64,000 bases of DNA from a bacterium (GTDB lineage: Bacteria > Myxococcota_A > Polyangia > Nannocystales > Nannocystaceae). The DNA lies in the NCBI GenBank assembly GCA_024742475.1, contig JANSYI010000003.1:310001-374000 (forward strand). The letters are read 5' to 3'. A model generated the notes under the pieces. The model worked only from the letters and a program-made list of their open reading frames with translations, was not told where the DNA came from and searched no databases. The position numbers were made by a program, and so were the translations under genes. This document shows positions 11,002 to 19,528 of the stretch, piece by piece. Each line of letters opens with the position of its first letter. Position 1 is the first letter of the stretch.

Positions 11002-12244
11002 GCTCGGGGGCCTCGGGCTCGCGATGGCGCTGTGGGTCTCGCCCGCGCCCGCGACTTCGAGCGGCCCCGCGGAGGATGTGGACGCCGCGATCCTCGGCGA
11101 GGACGCGGCGCCCAAGCGGGCGAGGGTCGAGAATGTACAGGCCAAGCTGACGTTCTACGACCAGTACGGGTATGGATATCAATCGAAGGCCGGACCGCCG
11201 CAGGGACCTGGATCCGAGCGGCTCCAGGTCGTACAGCCGGCGGCGTCGATGACGATCCGCCAGCGTAACCGCGCCGTCTCGCACACGATCACGACGGTGT
11301 TCGACGTCGTGTCCGCCGCGTCTCCCGACGCCCTCGATGCGGTCTCCCAAGCGTCCCGCTACAACGAGGCCGCGACGCTCGACGTCACCACGTCAGTCGA
11401 GAAGAGCGATCGAGACACCCTCGCCCTGCGCTACGGCGCCCATATCGAGGAGCACTGGCGGACCGGGTTTGGGGGCCTGGGGTACTCCGCGTCGTTCAAC
11501 GAGGACAACACAGTCGTCTCCACGTCGGTCAACGTCATCGTCGACTACTTCGACGACCTGCACCCACGCGGGTGGAACGTCAAACAGACCTACCGGTTCG
11601 CGCTCAACGACAACCTCTCGGTGGTGCAGGTGCTCTCGCCGACCACCCTCGCGATGGTGTCCTACGGCGTCACGTACCAGCAGGGCACGCTCGAGAACGG
11701 TTGGAACTCGATCTACGTCTCCGACGCGCCCACGTATGGTTGTTTCGACACGATCGACCAGCGCAGCGAGTACGACTGCCCCAACCGCCGCCGAGAGAAC
11801 CTGCCCCGCCGCCGCATCCGGCACGCGTTCGCCGGCCAGATCGGCCAGCATCTTCGGCGCAGCCGCACGACGCTCAAGGCGCGCTACCGGCACTACCGCG
11901 ACGACTTCAGGCTACGCACCCACACGGTCGACAGCTGGGTCTACCAGTGGATGGGTCGGCGCATGTACCTGCGGCTGGGCTATCGTTTCCATCGTCAGCA
12001 GGGCAACCAATACTGGCGACGCTCGATCGTCGAGGCCACGCCCGCCGACGCGTTCTTCACCGCCGACTCCGACCTCGCGCGATTCGACGCCCACCAGCCC
12101 AGCATCAAGGGCGTGTTCTACCTGCGCCCGCCGGGCGCGGCGTCGGGAGGAACGCAGTCGATCGACCTCGGCGTCTCCCGCTACATCCGCACCAACGACC
12201 TTCACGTCAACGTCTTCTCGCTCGGCTATGCGCAGTCCTTTTAG
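10985..12244 (+). CDS. DUF3570 outer-membrane beta-barrel protein
   Basis: About 419 residues with a signal peptide (LGLAMALWVSPAPA) and many alternating aromatic beta strands (for example TLALRYGAHIEEHW, MYLRLGYRFHRQQGNQYW, NVFSLGYAQSF, ending in Phe), as in DUF3570 outer-membrane proteins. The start is uncertain: GTG at 10985 or 10979, both overlapping the DUF4266 gene, or ATG at 11024. Its stop overlaps the thioredoxin gene start by 17 nt, so the three genes form a tight operon. Function unknown; the family is inferred to serve redox or metal traffic at the outer membrane. Confidence 0.85.
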   Translation: MPAATELGGLGLAMALWVSPAPATSSGPAEDVDAAILGEDAAPKRARVENVQAKLTFYDQYGYGYQSKAGPPQGPGSERLQVVQPAASMTIRQRNRAVSHTITTVFDVVSAASPDALDAVSQASRYNEAATLDVTTSVEKSDRDTLALRYGAHIEEHWRTGFGGLGYSASFNEDNTVVSTSVNVIVDYFDDLHPRGWNVKQTYRFALNDNLSVVQVLSPTTLAMVSYGVTYQQGTLENGWNSIYVSDAPTYGCFDTIDQRSEYDCPNRRRENLPRRRIRHAFAGQIGQHLRRSRTTLKARYRHYRDDFRLRTHTVDSWVYQWMGRRMYLRLGYRFHRQQGNQYWRRSIVEATPADAFFTADSDLARFDAHQPSIKGVFYLRPPGAASGGTQSIDLGVSRYIRTNDLHVNVFSLGYAQSF

Positions 12245-12746
12245 TCTCTCGCTCGCCATGACCGCCGCCCTCGCTTGCGATCCGTCGGGGGCCGGGCAGA
12301 CGCATGCTCCGGCCGATCCCCACGCCGCCGCGTTGGCACCCCTGCCGTCGCTCGAGGCCATCGAACCCCTCCACCCCGGCGATCCGCCACTCTCGGCGCA
12401 GGTCGGCGGTCACGTGGTGGTCATCGACCTGTGGGCGACGTGGTGTGCGCCGTGTCGCGAGTCCATGCCCAAGGTCGCACGACTCGCCGATGCATACGCT
12501 GGCACCGACCTGGTGGTGGTGGGCGTGCACGTGGGGCCGTCTGTCCAGGGCGCGGTGCGCTTCGCCGAGGAGGCTGGCATCGACTATCCGATGCACATCG
12601 ACCCCGAGTACGCCTTCACCGACGCGGTGGGCGGGCGGTCGGTGCCGCTGATGCTCGTCGTCGACCGCGAGGGCGTCATCGTTCACCGTACGCACGCCCT
12701 CGACCACGAGACGCTGGCGATCGTTCGACGGCTCGTCGAGGGCTGA
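12228..12746 (+). CDS. TlpA-like thioredoxin lipoprotein
   Basis: 172 residues. Lipobox at Cys17 (ALAC), then a thioredoxin fold with WCAPC (Cys73/Cys76) and the cis-Pro loop RSVPLMLVVD. It is a periplasm-facing thiol-disulfide oxidoreductase, likely a reductant for a partner in the same operon; the Cys pair of the DUF4266 lipoprotein is a plausible substrate (inference). The start overlaps the DUF3570 stop by 17 nt. The gene ends 12 nt before the metallopeptidase gene. Confidence 0.88.
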   Translation: MRSPFSLSLAMTAALACDPSGAGQTHAPADPHAAALAPLPSLEAIEPLHPGDPPLSAQVGGHVVVIDLWATWCAPCRESMPKVARLADAYAGTDLVVVGVHVGPSVQGAVRFAEEAGIDYPMHIDPEYAFTDAVGGRSVPLMLVVDREGVIVHRTHALDHETLAIVRRLVEG

Positions 12747-12758
12747 TATCCTTTCGCC

Positions 12759-13787
12759 GTGCCGCGACGACGACGGGTCTCGGACTTCGAGGGAATGTCG
12801 GAGCAGGCGATCCTCGACCTGCGCCTGTGCGACCTCGATCTCGTGCTCGAGGACAGCCCGGTCGCCGAGCGTGTCGACGTGGTGTTGGGGGAGCTCGGGC
12901 GGCACGGCCTGAAGCTGCGACCGCACTTTTGGTTCTCGGACGAATGGGCCTGTCCCGACGGCATCGCGGGGGTGGCGGTCCCGTTCTACTTGGCGCATCC
13001 GCGGTTGATGGCGCTCGAGCGCCACCACATGCTCGAGGCCGAGGGCGCGAGCCGGGCTCAGTGCCTGCGACTGTTGCGCCACGAGGTCGGCCACGCCGTC
13101 TACAACGGCTACGGGCTCGCGCGCCGCAAGGGCTGGCGCGACGCGTTCGGGTCCCCCGCACAGGCGTATCCCGACTACTACAAGCCCAACCCGCGCTCGA
13201 AGAACTACGTCTTGCACCTGCCGGGTTGGTACGCGCAGTCCCACCCCTCCGAGGACTTCGCCGAGACGTTTGCGGTGTGGCTGCGGCCGGGGTCGCGTTG
13301 GAAGCATCACTACGCCGAGTGGCCTGCGTACCGAAAGCTCGACTACGTCGACACGCTGATGGGCGAGCTGCGGGGCGCCGCGCCGAAGTCGACGCGCCGC
13401 ACTCGGCCCTACGCGCTCTCGCAGCTCAGCGTCACCCTGCGCGAGCACTACGAGGCCAAGCGCGCCCACTACGTGCCCGACGCGCCGCGGCACTACGACG
13501 ACGACCTGTGGATGCTCTTTACCACGGGCGCGCGGTCCAAGGGGCGGGCCACTGCGGCGTCGTTCCTGCGCAAGCACAAGCGTGAGCTCATCGAGGACGT
13601 GGTCCGGTTCGCGCCCGACCAGGGGCCGATCGTCGAGCACGTCCTCGAGGAGATGCGCTGGCGCTGTCGCGAGCTGGGCATGCGGGTGTGCGGCCGCGAG
13701 ACCGCGTTGCGGCGCGATCTGGCGCAGGTGCTCACCAAGCACACCTTCTGTTTTGGCCAGGGGAGGGGGCAGTGGTGGCCCGTTTGA
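12759..13787 (+). CDS. Putative zinc metallopeptidase (Peptidase_Mx-like)
   Basis: 342 residues. Zinc motif HEVGH (His108, Glu109, His112) and a downstream HPSEDFAETFAVWL that supplies the third-ligand/Glu helix of the putative zinc-binding metallopeptidase family. No signal peptide, so it is cytoplasmic. The ATP-grasp gene starts inside its last codons (13 nt overlap), giving strong coupling. Peptidase plus ATP-dependent ligase pairs of this kind are thought to make and trim small peptides or peptide tags; the substrate is unknown. Confidence 0.85.
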   Translation: MPRRRRVSDFEGMSEQAILDLRLCDLDLVLEDSPVAERVDVVLGELGRHGLKLRPHFWFSDEWACPDGIAGVAVPFYLAHPRLMALERHHMLEAEGASRAQCLRLLRHEVGHAVYNGYGLARRKGWRDAFGSPAQAYPDYYKPNPRSKNYVLHLPGWYAQSHPSEDFAETFAVWLRPGSRWKHHYAEWPAYRKLDYVDTLMGELRGAAPKSTRRTRPYALSQLSVTLREHYEAKRAHYVPDAPRHYDDDLWMLFTTGARSKGRATAASFLRKHKRELIEDVVRFAPDQGPIVEHVLEEMRWRCRELGMRVCGRETALRRDLAQVLTKHTFCFGQGRGQWWPV

Positions 13788-14806
13788 GGCGCAAACGCGT
13801 CCTCGTGCTGATGCATGAGGATCTCGTGCCGCCCGCAGACATCTCGGGTCTCGGCGCGCAAGAGGTCGTCCCGTTCGCGACCGAGTACGACGTGGTCGCG
13901 GCGATGAGCTGGCTCGGCCACGAAGCGATCAAGCTCGGCGTGCATGACGAGCTGGCGCCGCTGCGGCGGGCCCTCAAGGAGGTCAAGCCGCACGTCGTCT
14001 TCAACCTGCTCGAGGAGTTTCATGGCGAGGCCGTCTTCGACCAGCACATGGTCAGCTATCTCGAGCTTCAGCGCGCTGCCTACACGGGCTGCAACCCCCG
14101 CGGGCTCGTGCTCGGCCGGGACAAGGCGCTCTCCAAGAAGATCCTGCACTACCACCGGATCCGCTGCCCACGGTTCTTCGTTTTTCCGCTGGGACGCAAG
14201 GTCCGTCGGCCCAAGCGCATGGGGTTCCCGCTGATCGTCAAGTCGCTGGTCGAAGAGGGCAGCACCGGCATCTCCGAGGCGTCGGTCGTGCACAGCGACG
14301 AGAAGCTGGCCGAGCGCGTGCGCTTCATTCATCGCACGGTGGGCACCGATGCGATCGTCGAGGAGTTCATCGACGGTCGAGAGGTCTACGCGGGCGTGAT
14401 GGGCAACCACCGGCTCACCGTGTTGCCCCCGTGGGAGCTGCAGATCGACAATCTGCGCCCCGACGCGCCTCGAATCGCGACACGCCGGGTGAAGTTCGAC
14501 ATCGAGTTCCAGGAGAAGCACGGCGTGGGCATCGGGCCCGCGAAGTTCGACGATCCGGGCCTGATGGCCCGCTATGAGGCCGTCGCGAAGCGGATCTACA
14601 GGGTCTTGGGGCTCTCGGGGTACGCCCGCATCGACTTCCGTCTCACGCCCGGGGGCGAGCTGTACTTCCTCGAGGCCAACCCCAATCCCGACATCGCCCG
14701 GGGTGAAGAGTTCTCCAGCGCCGCCAAGGCGGCAGGCATGGACTACGAGCAGCTCATCCAGAAGATCCTGAACTTGGGCATCTCGCAGGCCCGCGGGCGC
14801 ACCTAG
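13775..14806 (+). CDS. ATP-grasp ligase, D-Ala-D-Ala ligase-like
   Basis: 343 residues. Opens with KRVLVLMHEDLVPP, contains the ATP-grasp core (PLIVKSLVEEGSTGIS, IVEEFIDGREVYAGVMG) and ends with ELYFLEANPNPDIA, the Mg/ATP site of carboxylate-amine ligases. It is closest in pattern to the Ddl family but is probably not the cell-wall enzyme, since no mur genes are near. GTG start at 13775 follows a GGGAGGGGG ribosome-binding sequence and overlaps the peptidase gene. It is likely to join amino acids or peptides in a pathway shared with that peptidase. Confidence 0.88.
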   Translation: MARLRRKRVLVLMHEDLVPPADISGLGAQEVVPFATEYDVVAAMSWLGHEAIKLGVHDELAPLRRALKEVKPHVVFNLLEEFHGEAVFDQHMVSYLELQRAAYTGCNPRGLVLGRDKALSKKILHYHRIRCPRFFVFPLGRKVRRPKRMGFPLIVKSLVEEGSTGISEASVVHSDEKLAERVRFIHRTVGTDAIVEEFIDGREVYAGVMGNHRLTVLPPWELQIDNLRPDAPRIATRRVKFDIEFQEKHGVGIGPAKFDDPGLMARYEAVAKRIYRVLGLSGYARIDFRLTPGGELYFLEANPNPDIARGEEFSSAAKAAGMDYEQLIQKILNLGISQARGRT

Positions 14807-14848
14807 CAGGCCTGCTAGACTCGCCGGGCGCATGTTAGAAGCGGATCC

Positions 14849-16051
14849 ATGGCGGGTTCCGACCGCATCTTTCCGCGTTGGGTGGTGGTCCTGTTCGTGG
14901 CGGCGCTCGTGGGGCTGCTGGTCTGGGGCCTGCGGGCCGTGCTCACGCCGATCTTCTTCGCGTTCTTGATCGCGTACATGCTCGACCCGCTCGTCGACCG
15001 CTTCGAGGCTCGAAAGATCCCGCGCGCGGTGGGCATCGCCGTGCTGTTGACGCTGGTCTTGGGCGCGCTGACCGTGTTCTTGCTGCTCGCGCTGCCGAGC
15101 GCCATTGCAGACGCGTCGGACTTCGTCCGGGACCTCCCCGCGCAGATCGCTGCGCTCGAGGCTCGGGTCGCGCCCATGGCCGCCGAGTACGGGGTCGAGC
15201 TGCCGCACTCGCTCAGCGACGCGGTCACGACGTTCACCGCAGGTGGTGGGGAGGGCTCCGAGGGCATCGCCGCCGCGGCCGAGCCGGTGTTCGGCGCGCT
15301 GAAGTGGCTGTGGGGCGGCACCGCATCGCTGCTCGGCGCGGCCACCTCGGCGCTCATCATTCCCGTGTTCGCCGCCTACCTCCTGCACGACTTCGACCGC
15401 ATCACCGCTGGCGCCGCGGAGCTGGTCCCCGTCAAGTGGCGGCCGTTCATCGTCGACATCGCGCGGGAGGTCGACACGGTGCTCGGCGAGTTCATTCGCG
15501 GACAGCTGCTCGTGATGGTGATCCTCGCCGTCGCGTACTCGTTGGCGTACGGCCTGCTCGGCGTGCGGCTCGCGATCCTCATCGGTGTCGTGGCCGGAAT
15601 GCTCTCGTTCATCCCCTACGTCGGCGGCGCGGTCGCGTTGGGGCTGGCGGTCATCATGTGCCTCATCGACTGGAGCGGGTGGGGCCAGCTGCTCGGCGTC
15701 GTCGGTGCCTACGCGGTGATTCAGGTCTTCGAGGGCTTCGTGATCACCCCCAAGGTCGTGGGCGACAAGGTTGGCCTCTCGGCGATCTGGGTGCTGATCG
15801 CGTTGATGGTCGGCGGCGAGCTGTTCGGCTTCCTCGGGGTGCTGCTCGCGCTGCCCGCGGCGGCCGTGGTCAAGATCTTCGTCATGCGGGGCCTGGCCTG
15901 GTATCGCGGATCCGAGTTCTTCCTCGACGGCCCCGAGCCGCCGAGCACCGGGGCTCTCTCGGCGCTGATCGGCGCCGAGGGCATGCCCGACGACGAAGAA
16001 ATGGCGCGCTCGAAAGCGGCGGCACGCACGCACCCACCGGCCGGCGATTGA
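14849..16051 (+). CDS. AI-2E family transporter (PerM-like)
   Basis: 400 residues. An N-terminal helix pair (about 12-85), a soluble stretch (about 90-165), then a cluster of about five C-terminal helices including FIPYVGGAVALGL and the family pattern GFVITPKVVGDKVGLSAIWVL. Inner-membrane exporter family first linked to autoinducer-2 (TqsA/YdgG) but broad in substrate; some members are Na+/H+ antiporters. It follows the ATP-grasp gene by 42 nt, so it could export that pathway's product (inference). The C-terminus is charged and cytoplasmic. Confidence 0.9.
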   Translation: MAGSDRIFPRWVVVLFVAALVGLLVWGLRAVLTPIFFAFLIAYMLDPLVDRFEARKIPRAVGIAVLLTLVLGALTVFLLLALPSAIADASDFVRDLPAQIAALEARVAPMAAEYGVELPHSLSDAVTTFTAGGGEGSEGIAAAAEPVFGALKWLWGGTASLLGAATSALIIPVFAAYLLHDFDRITAGAAELVPVKWRPFIVDIAREVDTVLGEFIRGQLLVMVILAVAYSLAYGLLGVRLAILIGVVAGMLSFIPYVGGAVALGLAVIMCLIDWSGWGQLLGVVGAYAVIQVFEGFVITPKVVGDKVGLSAIWVLIALMVGGELFGFLGVLLALPAAAVVKIFVMRGLAWYRGSEFFLDGPEPPSTGALSALIGAEGMPDDEEMARSKAAARTHPPAGD

Positions 16052-16091
16052 ACGTGTGTAAGCTCCCCGCTGGGGTCCCGTTGGGCCCTAC

Positions 16092-16508
16092 GTGGAGAAC
16101 ACAGCGAGGACGGAAGTCGCGGCCCCCGAGGGCACCCACGACGGTGGGGGCCAACGCCTCTACCTGCGCGATGGCGGCCGGATGCTCTGCATCTGCGTCG
16201 ACGAGATCGAGTGGGTGGCGGCGGCAGGCAACTACATCGAGATCCATACCGGCCGAAAGACCCACCTCGTCCGGCACACGGTCAAGGCGATGGTCGCCAA
16301 GCTCAACCCTGACAAGTTCCTGCGGGTGCGTCCCTCGGCGATCGTCAACGTCGCCGAAGTCGACGCGCTCGAGGGCCGCGCCGGCGGTGACTACTGGGTC
16401 AAGCTTCGCAACGGCACGCAGATCCCCTCGAGCCGTAGCTACCGCGACCGCATCGAAGAGGTCTTCGGCAAGCCGGCGAGGCGCCGCCGCAGGCGAAGCG
16501 ACGCGTAG
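16092..16508 (+). CDS. LytTR-type DNA-binding protein, no receiver
   Basis: 138 residues. Only a LytTR domain (about 22-125) is present, with the hallmark ICVDEIEWVAAAGNYIEIH and KFLRVRPSAIVNVAEVDALE, followed by a basic tail (ARRRRRRSDA). Stand-alone LytTR regulators lack the phospho-receiver of AgrA/LytR and are sometimes controlled by membrane partners. GTG start, 40 nt after the AI-2E transporter stop. A terminator-like hairpin follows, so it is likely the last gene of the unit beginning with the DUF4266 gene or the peptidase. Confidence 0.9.
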   Translation: MENTARTEVAAPEGTHDGGGQRLYLRDGGRMLCICVDEIEWVAAAGNYIEIHTGRKTHLVRHTVKAMVAKLNPDKFLRVRPSAIVNVAEVDALEGRAGGDYWVKLRNGTQIPSSRSYRDRIEEVFGKPARRRRRRSDA

Positions 16509-16541
16509 CAGCTCCGTTCTTCCTCTCGGCTAGACGAAGAA

Positions 16542-16563
16542 CGCCCCCGACGAAGCGGGGGCG
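16542..16563. terminator. Terminator-like hairpin between convergent genes
   Basis: Perfect 8-bp stem CGCCCCCG / CGGGGGCG with the 6-nt loop ACGAAG, between the LytTR gene (+) and the lipoprotein gene (-). No T-run follows, so termination is inferred from position only. Confidence 0.5.
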
Positions 16564-16599
16564 CGAGACGGAGGCGGAGCTCCGCAGGGACGAGACGCC

Positions 16600-17502
16600 C
16601 TACTTCTTCGCTTTGGCTTCCGCGGGGAGCTTGATCTTGCCCTTTTCGATCTTCGGGTTGAGCTCGAAGGTCACCACGTTGCCGACGATTTTCGCGACCG
16701 TCATGTCGACGGTGGACTTGACGGGCACCATGAACCCGTCGAAGTCCTTGTACTCCTCGTTGATCGACTTCATGGGGATCTTGCCCTGCGGGGTGTCCTG
16801 CACGAAGGCTTGCTCGACGAGCAGCTTGGTCTCCTCGTCGAAGCTCATGGTGACCTCTTCGCCGCCGTTGGTCGTGAGCACCACGTCGATGACGGGCTTG
16901 CCGTCGACCATGCGACGTGCCTTGGTCTCCGCCTTGCTGAAGTGGGCTTGCCAGTTGGCCGTGACGACGAGCTCGTTGCTTCGAAGCTGCTGTTCGAGCT
17001 CCTTGCCGGTGATCTGTCGCATGCCGTTGATCGGGTCCTTCGACCACAGCGCGTCGCCGACCTTCCAGATCTTGGTCACACCCATGCCAGGCATGTCGGC
17101 CTCGGCGTAGAAGTCGCCGCCAGACCACCACATCTTGTTGGTGATCTTGATCTTCTGGGCGGGGATCTCCATCGTGTCCTCGCGGTAGAAGGTCTTGATC
17201 GTCTCGATCTTCGCCTTGCCGCCCACGGCCTCGACGTTGGCCGCGAAGAGCTCCTCGGCCTTGGGCAGGTTGCCCTGGTCGACCCCTGCGTTGGCGTCCT
17301 GCGCCGGGGTCTCGGCGGCGGGCTCGGCAGCGGGCGCCTCGTCGGTGCTCGCGGGGGGGGCGTCGGCGGTCGCGGGCGCGGCGTCGTCGGGGGTTGCGGC
17401 CGGTGGGGGGTCGCATCCGACCGAGCCCACGAGCACGGGCAGGCCGATCAAGAGGGACAGGGCGGTCTTGCGGAGGGAGTTGGAACGCATGATGGGGTTC
17501 AT
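16600..17502 (-). CDS. Lipoprotein with LolA-like fold candidate
   Basis: 300 residues. Signal peptide with lipobox GSVGC, an Ala/Pro/Asp/Glu-rich linker to about residue 75, then a globular domain (ELFAANVEAVGGKAKIETIKTFYREDTMEI...) in the style of the outer-membrane lipoprotein-sorting / DUF620-like LolA-fold proteins that carry lipids or bind hydrophobic ligands. The start at 17502 overlaps the S41 peptidase stop as ATGA, so translation is coupled to the protease. Function is inferred from fold style only. Confidence 0.7.
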   Translation of the reverse strand: MNPIMRSNSLRKTALSLLIGLPVLVGSVGCDPPPAATPDDAAPATADAPPASTDEAPAAEPAAETPAQDANAGVDQGNLPKAEELFAANVEAVGGKAKIETIKTFYREDTMEIPAQKIKITNKMWWSGGDFYAEADMPGMGVTKIWKVGDALWSKDPINGMRQITGKELEQQLRSNELVVTANWQAHFSKAETKARRMVDGKPVIDVVLTTNGGEEVTMSFDEETKLLVEQAFVQDTPQGKIPMKSINEEYKDFDGFMVPVKSTVDMTVAKIVGNVVTFELNPKIEKGKIKLPAEAKAKK

Positions 17503-18899
17503 CCTTTGGAGTTGAGGGCTGCGACGGCGGCGTCGAGCACGGGATCCTTGCCCGCGGCGAAATCGGCCGCGGTCTCGGGTACGACGGTGTCGGGCTTCAC
17601 GCCGTTGCCTTCGACGCTTGCGCCCTTGGGGCTCTGATAGTCGGCGACCACGTACTGCAGCATCGCGCCGCCGGGCAGCTCTTCGATGAGGGAGGGCAGG
17701 GCGAGGCCGGGCGAGCGCGTGGCACCGAAGACCTTGATGCGCCCGATGTCCTGCATCGACTGGGCGAAGATCTCCGAGGTGCTGGCGGAGAGCTCGTCGA
17801 TGAGCACGACGACCTCGCCCTGAAACGCGTCGGCGCTCCCGGTGACGTTGAACTCCTGCTGGCCTTCACGCATGTGCATGATGCCGAGGTTGACGTCTTC
17901 GGTGAGCAGCTGCCGGGCCAGGGGGACGACCATGAAGCCGACGCCGCCGGGGTTGCCCCGCAGGTCGATGATGAGCGACTTCATCCCCTTCTTGCGCAGG
18001 GCCGACAAGCCCGCCTCGATCTTGGGCATGAGGGGCACGAGCCAGATGTTGAACGACACGTAGCCGATCTTGGTGCCCTCGATCATGTGGGTGTCGACCG
18101 TCGTGGGCTGGGTCAGGTTGCCGAAGGTCGTCGTCTCGAGGTCGGGCTCCTCGCACTTGACGGTCGTGGTGGTCTCCTCGGCGCTGCCCTCGGGGATGTA
18201 GCGGATCGTCTTGGAAGCCCCCGAGGGGCAGGTGAGCCACGTGCCGACCACGCGCCGGATCGTCAATGCCTCGTTGATCGGGTCGTGGGCGACCTTGGAC
18301 GCCCGCTGCACGACGTCGGCCACCTTGGCATCGTCGACGGCGATGATCTCGGCGCCGGCCGGGATGCCACTGTCGAGCCCATGTCGCTTGCCGTCGACGA
18401 CGATGGTCTTGCCGTCGATGTAGCGCACGGCGGCCGGGACGATGGCCGGGCCGGCGATGGTGCCCGAGCGGGTCTCTCCCTGGGTGCGACTGCCCGGAGG
18501 CACGATCGCGATGTGGCTCTGCTCGAGCTCGCCGAGCATGCCGTTCATCAAGGCGTACGCTTTGCCCGAGTCGGGCGCCTGCGCGATCTTGTCGCCGTAC
18601 CACTCGCGCACCGCGACCCAGTCCTTGCACCCCAGCGTGGGATCGTAGTGCTTGGAGAGCAGCGTGCTCCACGCGACCTCGAACGTCGCGGTGTACTCAC
18701 TCGCGGGCAGCGTCGGTAGCGTTTCGAGGTCGAGCGCCGACCAGTCTTTGCACTCGTCTTGGGAGAAGTCGGGCTTCTGCGCCGTGGCGTCCGCGGCTGC
18801 GGTGCTCGGCTCCGGGGTCTGGGCGGGGGCGTCGTTCTTGTCGCAGGCGCTGACCAGGAGGGGGATTGCGAGCAGGCTGGGGAGGGCTGAGCGAGGCAT
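17499..18899 (-). CDS. S41 family peptidase, lipoprotein
   Basis: 466 residues. Start ATG 18899, giving MPRSALPSLLAIPLLVSAC with lipobox Cys19. A helical N-terminal part, a PDZ-like region (SGIPAGAEIIAVDDAKVADVV) and the S41 protease core: LIIDLRGNPGG and nucleophile Ser in DELSASTSEIFA. Where CtpA-type enzymes carry Gly-Lys (as in the S41 gene at 34254), this protein reads FGATRSPGLALPS, like the subgroup (VIGERTAGAALP) that does not use a Ser-Lys dyad. A cell-envelope protease coupled to the LolA-like lipoprotein. Confidence 0.88.
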   Translation of the reverse strand: MPRSALPSLLAIPLLVSACDKNDAPAQTPEPSTAAADATAQKPDFSQDECKDWSALDLETLPTLPASEYTATFEVAWSTLLSKHYDPTLGCKDWVAVREWYGDKIAQAPDSGKAYALMNGMLGELEQSHIAIVPPGSRTQGETRSGTIAGPAIVPAAVRYIDGKTIVVDGKRHGLDSGIPAGAEIIAVDDAKVADVVQRASKVAHDPINEALTIRRVVGTWLTCPSGASKTIRYIPEGSAEETTTTVKCEEPDLETTTFGNLTQPTTVDTHMIEGTKIGYVSFNIWLVPLMPKIEAGLSALRKKGMKSLIIDLRGNPGGVGFMVVPLARQLLTEDVNLGIMHMREGQQEFNVTGSADAFQGEVVVLIDELSASTSEIFAQSMQDIGRIKVFGATRSPGLALPSLIEELPGGAMLQYVVADYQSPKGASVEGNGVKPDTVVPETAADFAAGKDPVLDAAVAALNSKG

Positions 18900-18996
18900 G
18901 GGTGCAGCCTGAGCTTGTAACAAGAGGCCGCGCCCGCCGCGAATGCGTAATCTCCCGGTCGGCCCCTCATCGGGCTGAAACACGTAGACTTTGGCC

Positions 18997-19290
18997 ATGA
19001 TCGAGCGAACGGTCCTGATCCGGCTGCGGCCCGAGATTCGCCCGGAAGCTCGAACCGTGGCCGAGCATACGCAAGACGTGCTCTCCGAGGCGGTCGGCGT
19101 GCTCGCGGTGCACACGGCGGTCGCGGCGGACACCCGTACCGAGCAGGTCTGGGACCTGATGGTCTCGCTGCGGTTCGAGACGCTCGAGGCGGTCGAACGC
19201 TACCGAGCCGACCCGCGGCATCGCAAGTACCTCGAGGTCTACCTGCGGCCGCTGCTCGAGAGCATTCGCGCCTTCAACTGGGAGCTTTGA
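18997..19290 (+). CDS. Dabb family (stress-responsive A/B barrel) protein
   Basis: 97 residues. MIERTVLIRLRPEIR...VLAVHTAVAADTRTEQVWDLMVSLRFETLEAVERYRADPRHRKYLE matches the Dabb ferredoxin-like dimeric barrel, including the aromatic/basic YRADPRHRKYLE motif. A TTG two codons earlier is a possible start; ATG 18997 is preferred. Family members are small enzymes or stress proteins of varied function. Divergent from the S41 peptidase gene across 97 bp. Confidence 0.85.
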   Translation: MIERTVLIRLRPEIRPEARTVAEHTQDVLSEAVGVLAVHTAVAADTRTEQVWDLMVSLRFETLEAVERYRADPRHRKYLEVYLRPLLESIRAFNWEL

Positions 19291-19295
19291 GGCCG

Positions 19296-19394
19296 TCAGC
19301 TGCGCTCGTCGACCGCGACATAGGCCATCGCGATCACCATGGCGCAGCACAGCAGCGCCAGCGCGATGGTCGTGGGGGTGAGAAGGAGTCGCAT
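19296..19394 (-). CDS. Possible 32-residue membrane protein
   Basis: A short frame reading MRLLLTPTTIALALLCC, then AMVIAMAYVAVDERS: one hydrophobic helix with a charged C-terminal end, consistent with a small membrane protein. It lies tail-to-tail with the Dabb gene, 6 nt away. No clear ribosome-binding site is visible, so it could be chance. Confidence 0.35.
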   Translation of the reverse strand: MRLLLTPTTIALALLCCAMVIAMAYVAVDERS

Positions 19395-19528
19395 GTGCAA
19401 GGTTTGACGCGGCATCGACCCGAACGCTCAACGCTCGGCGTTGCCGTTTCGCAAACGAGTGATGCAGGACACCTCTCACGCGGGGAAGGACCCGCCTGGC
19501 CTCGGCCGCGGAGGGGGGGAACCCCCCG

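Noticed and set aside
13493..16033. 846-codon minus-strand frame rich in His, Asp, Glu and Arg
   Set aside because: Shadow of the peptidase, ATP-grasp and AI-2E genes on the plus strand; no domain, and its composition is that of an antisense GC-rich frame.
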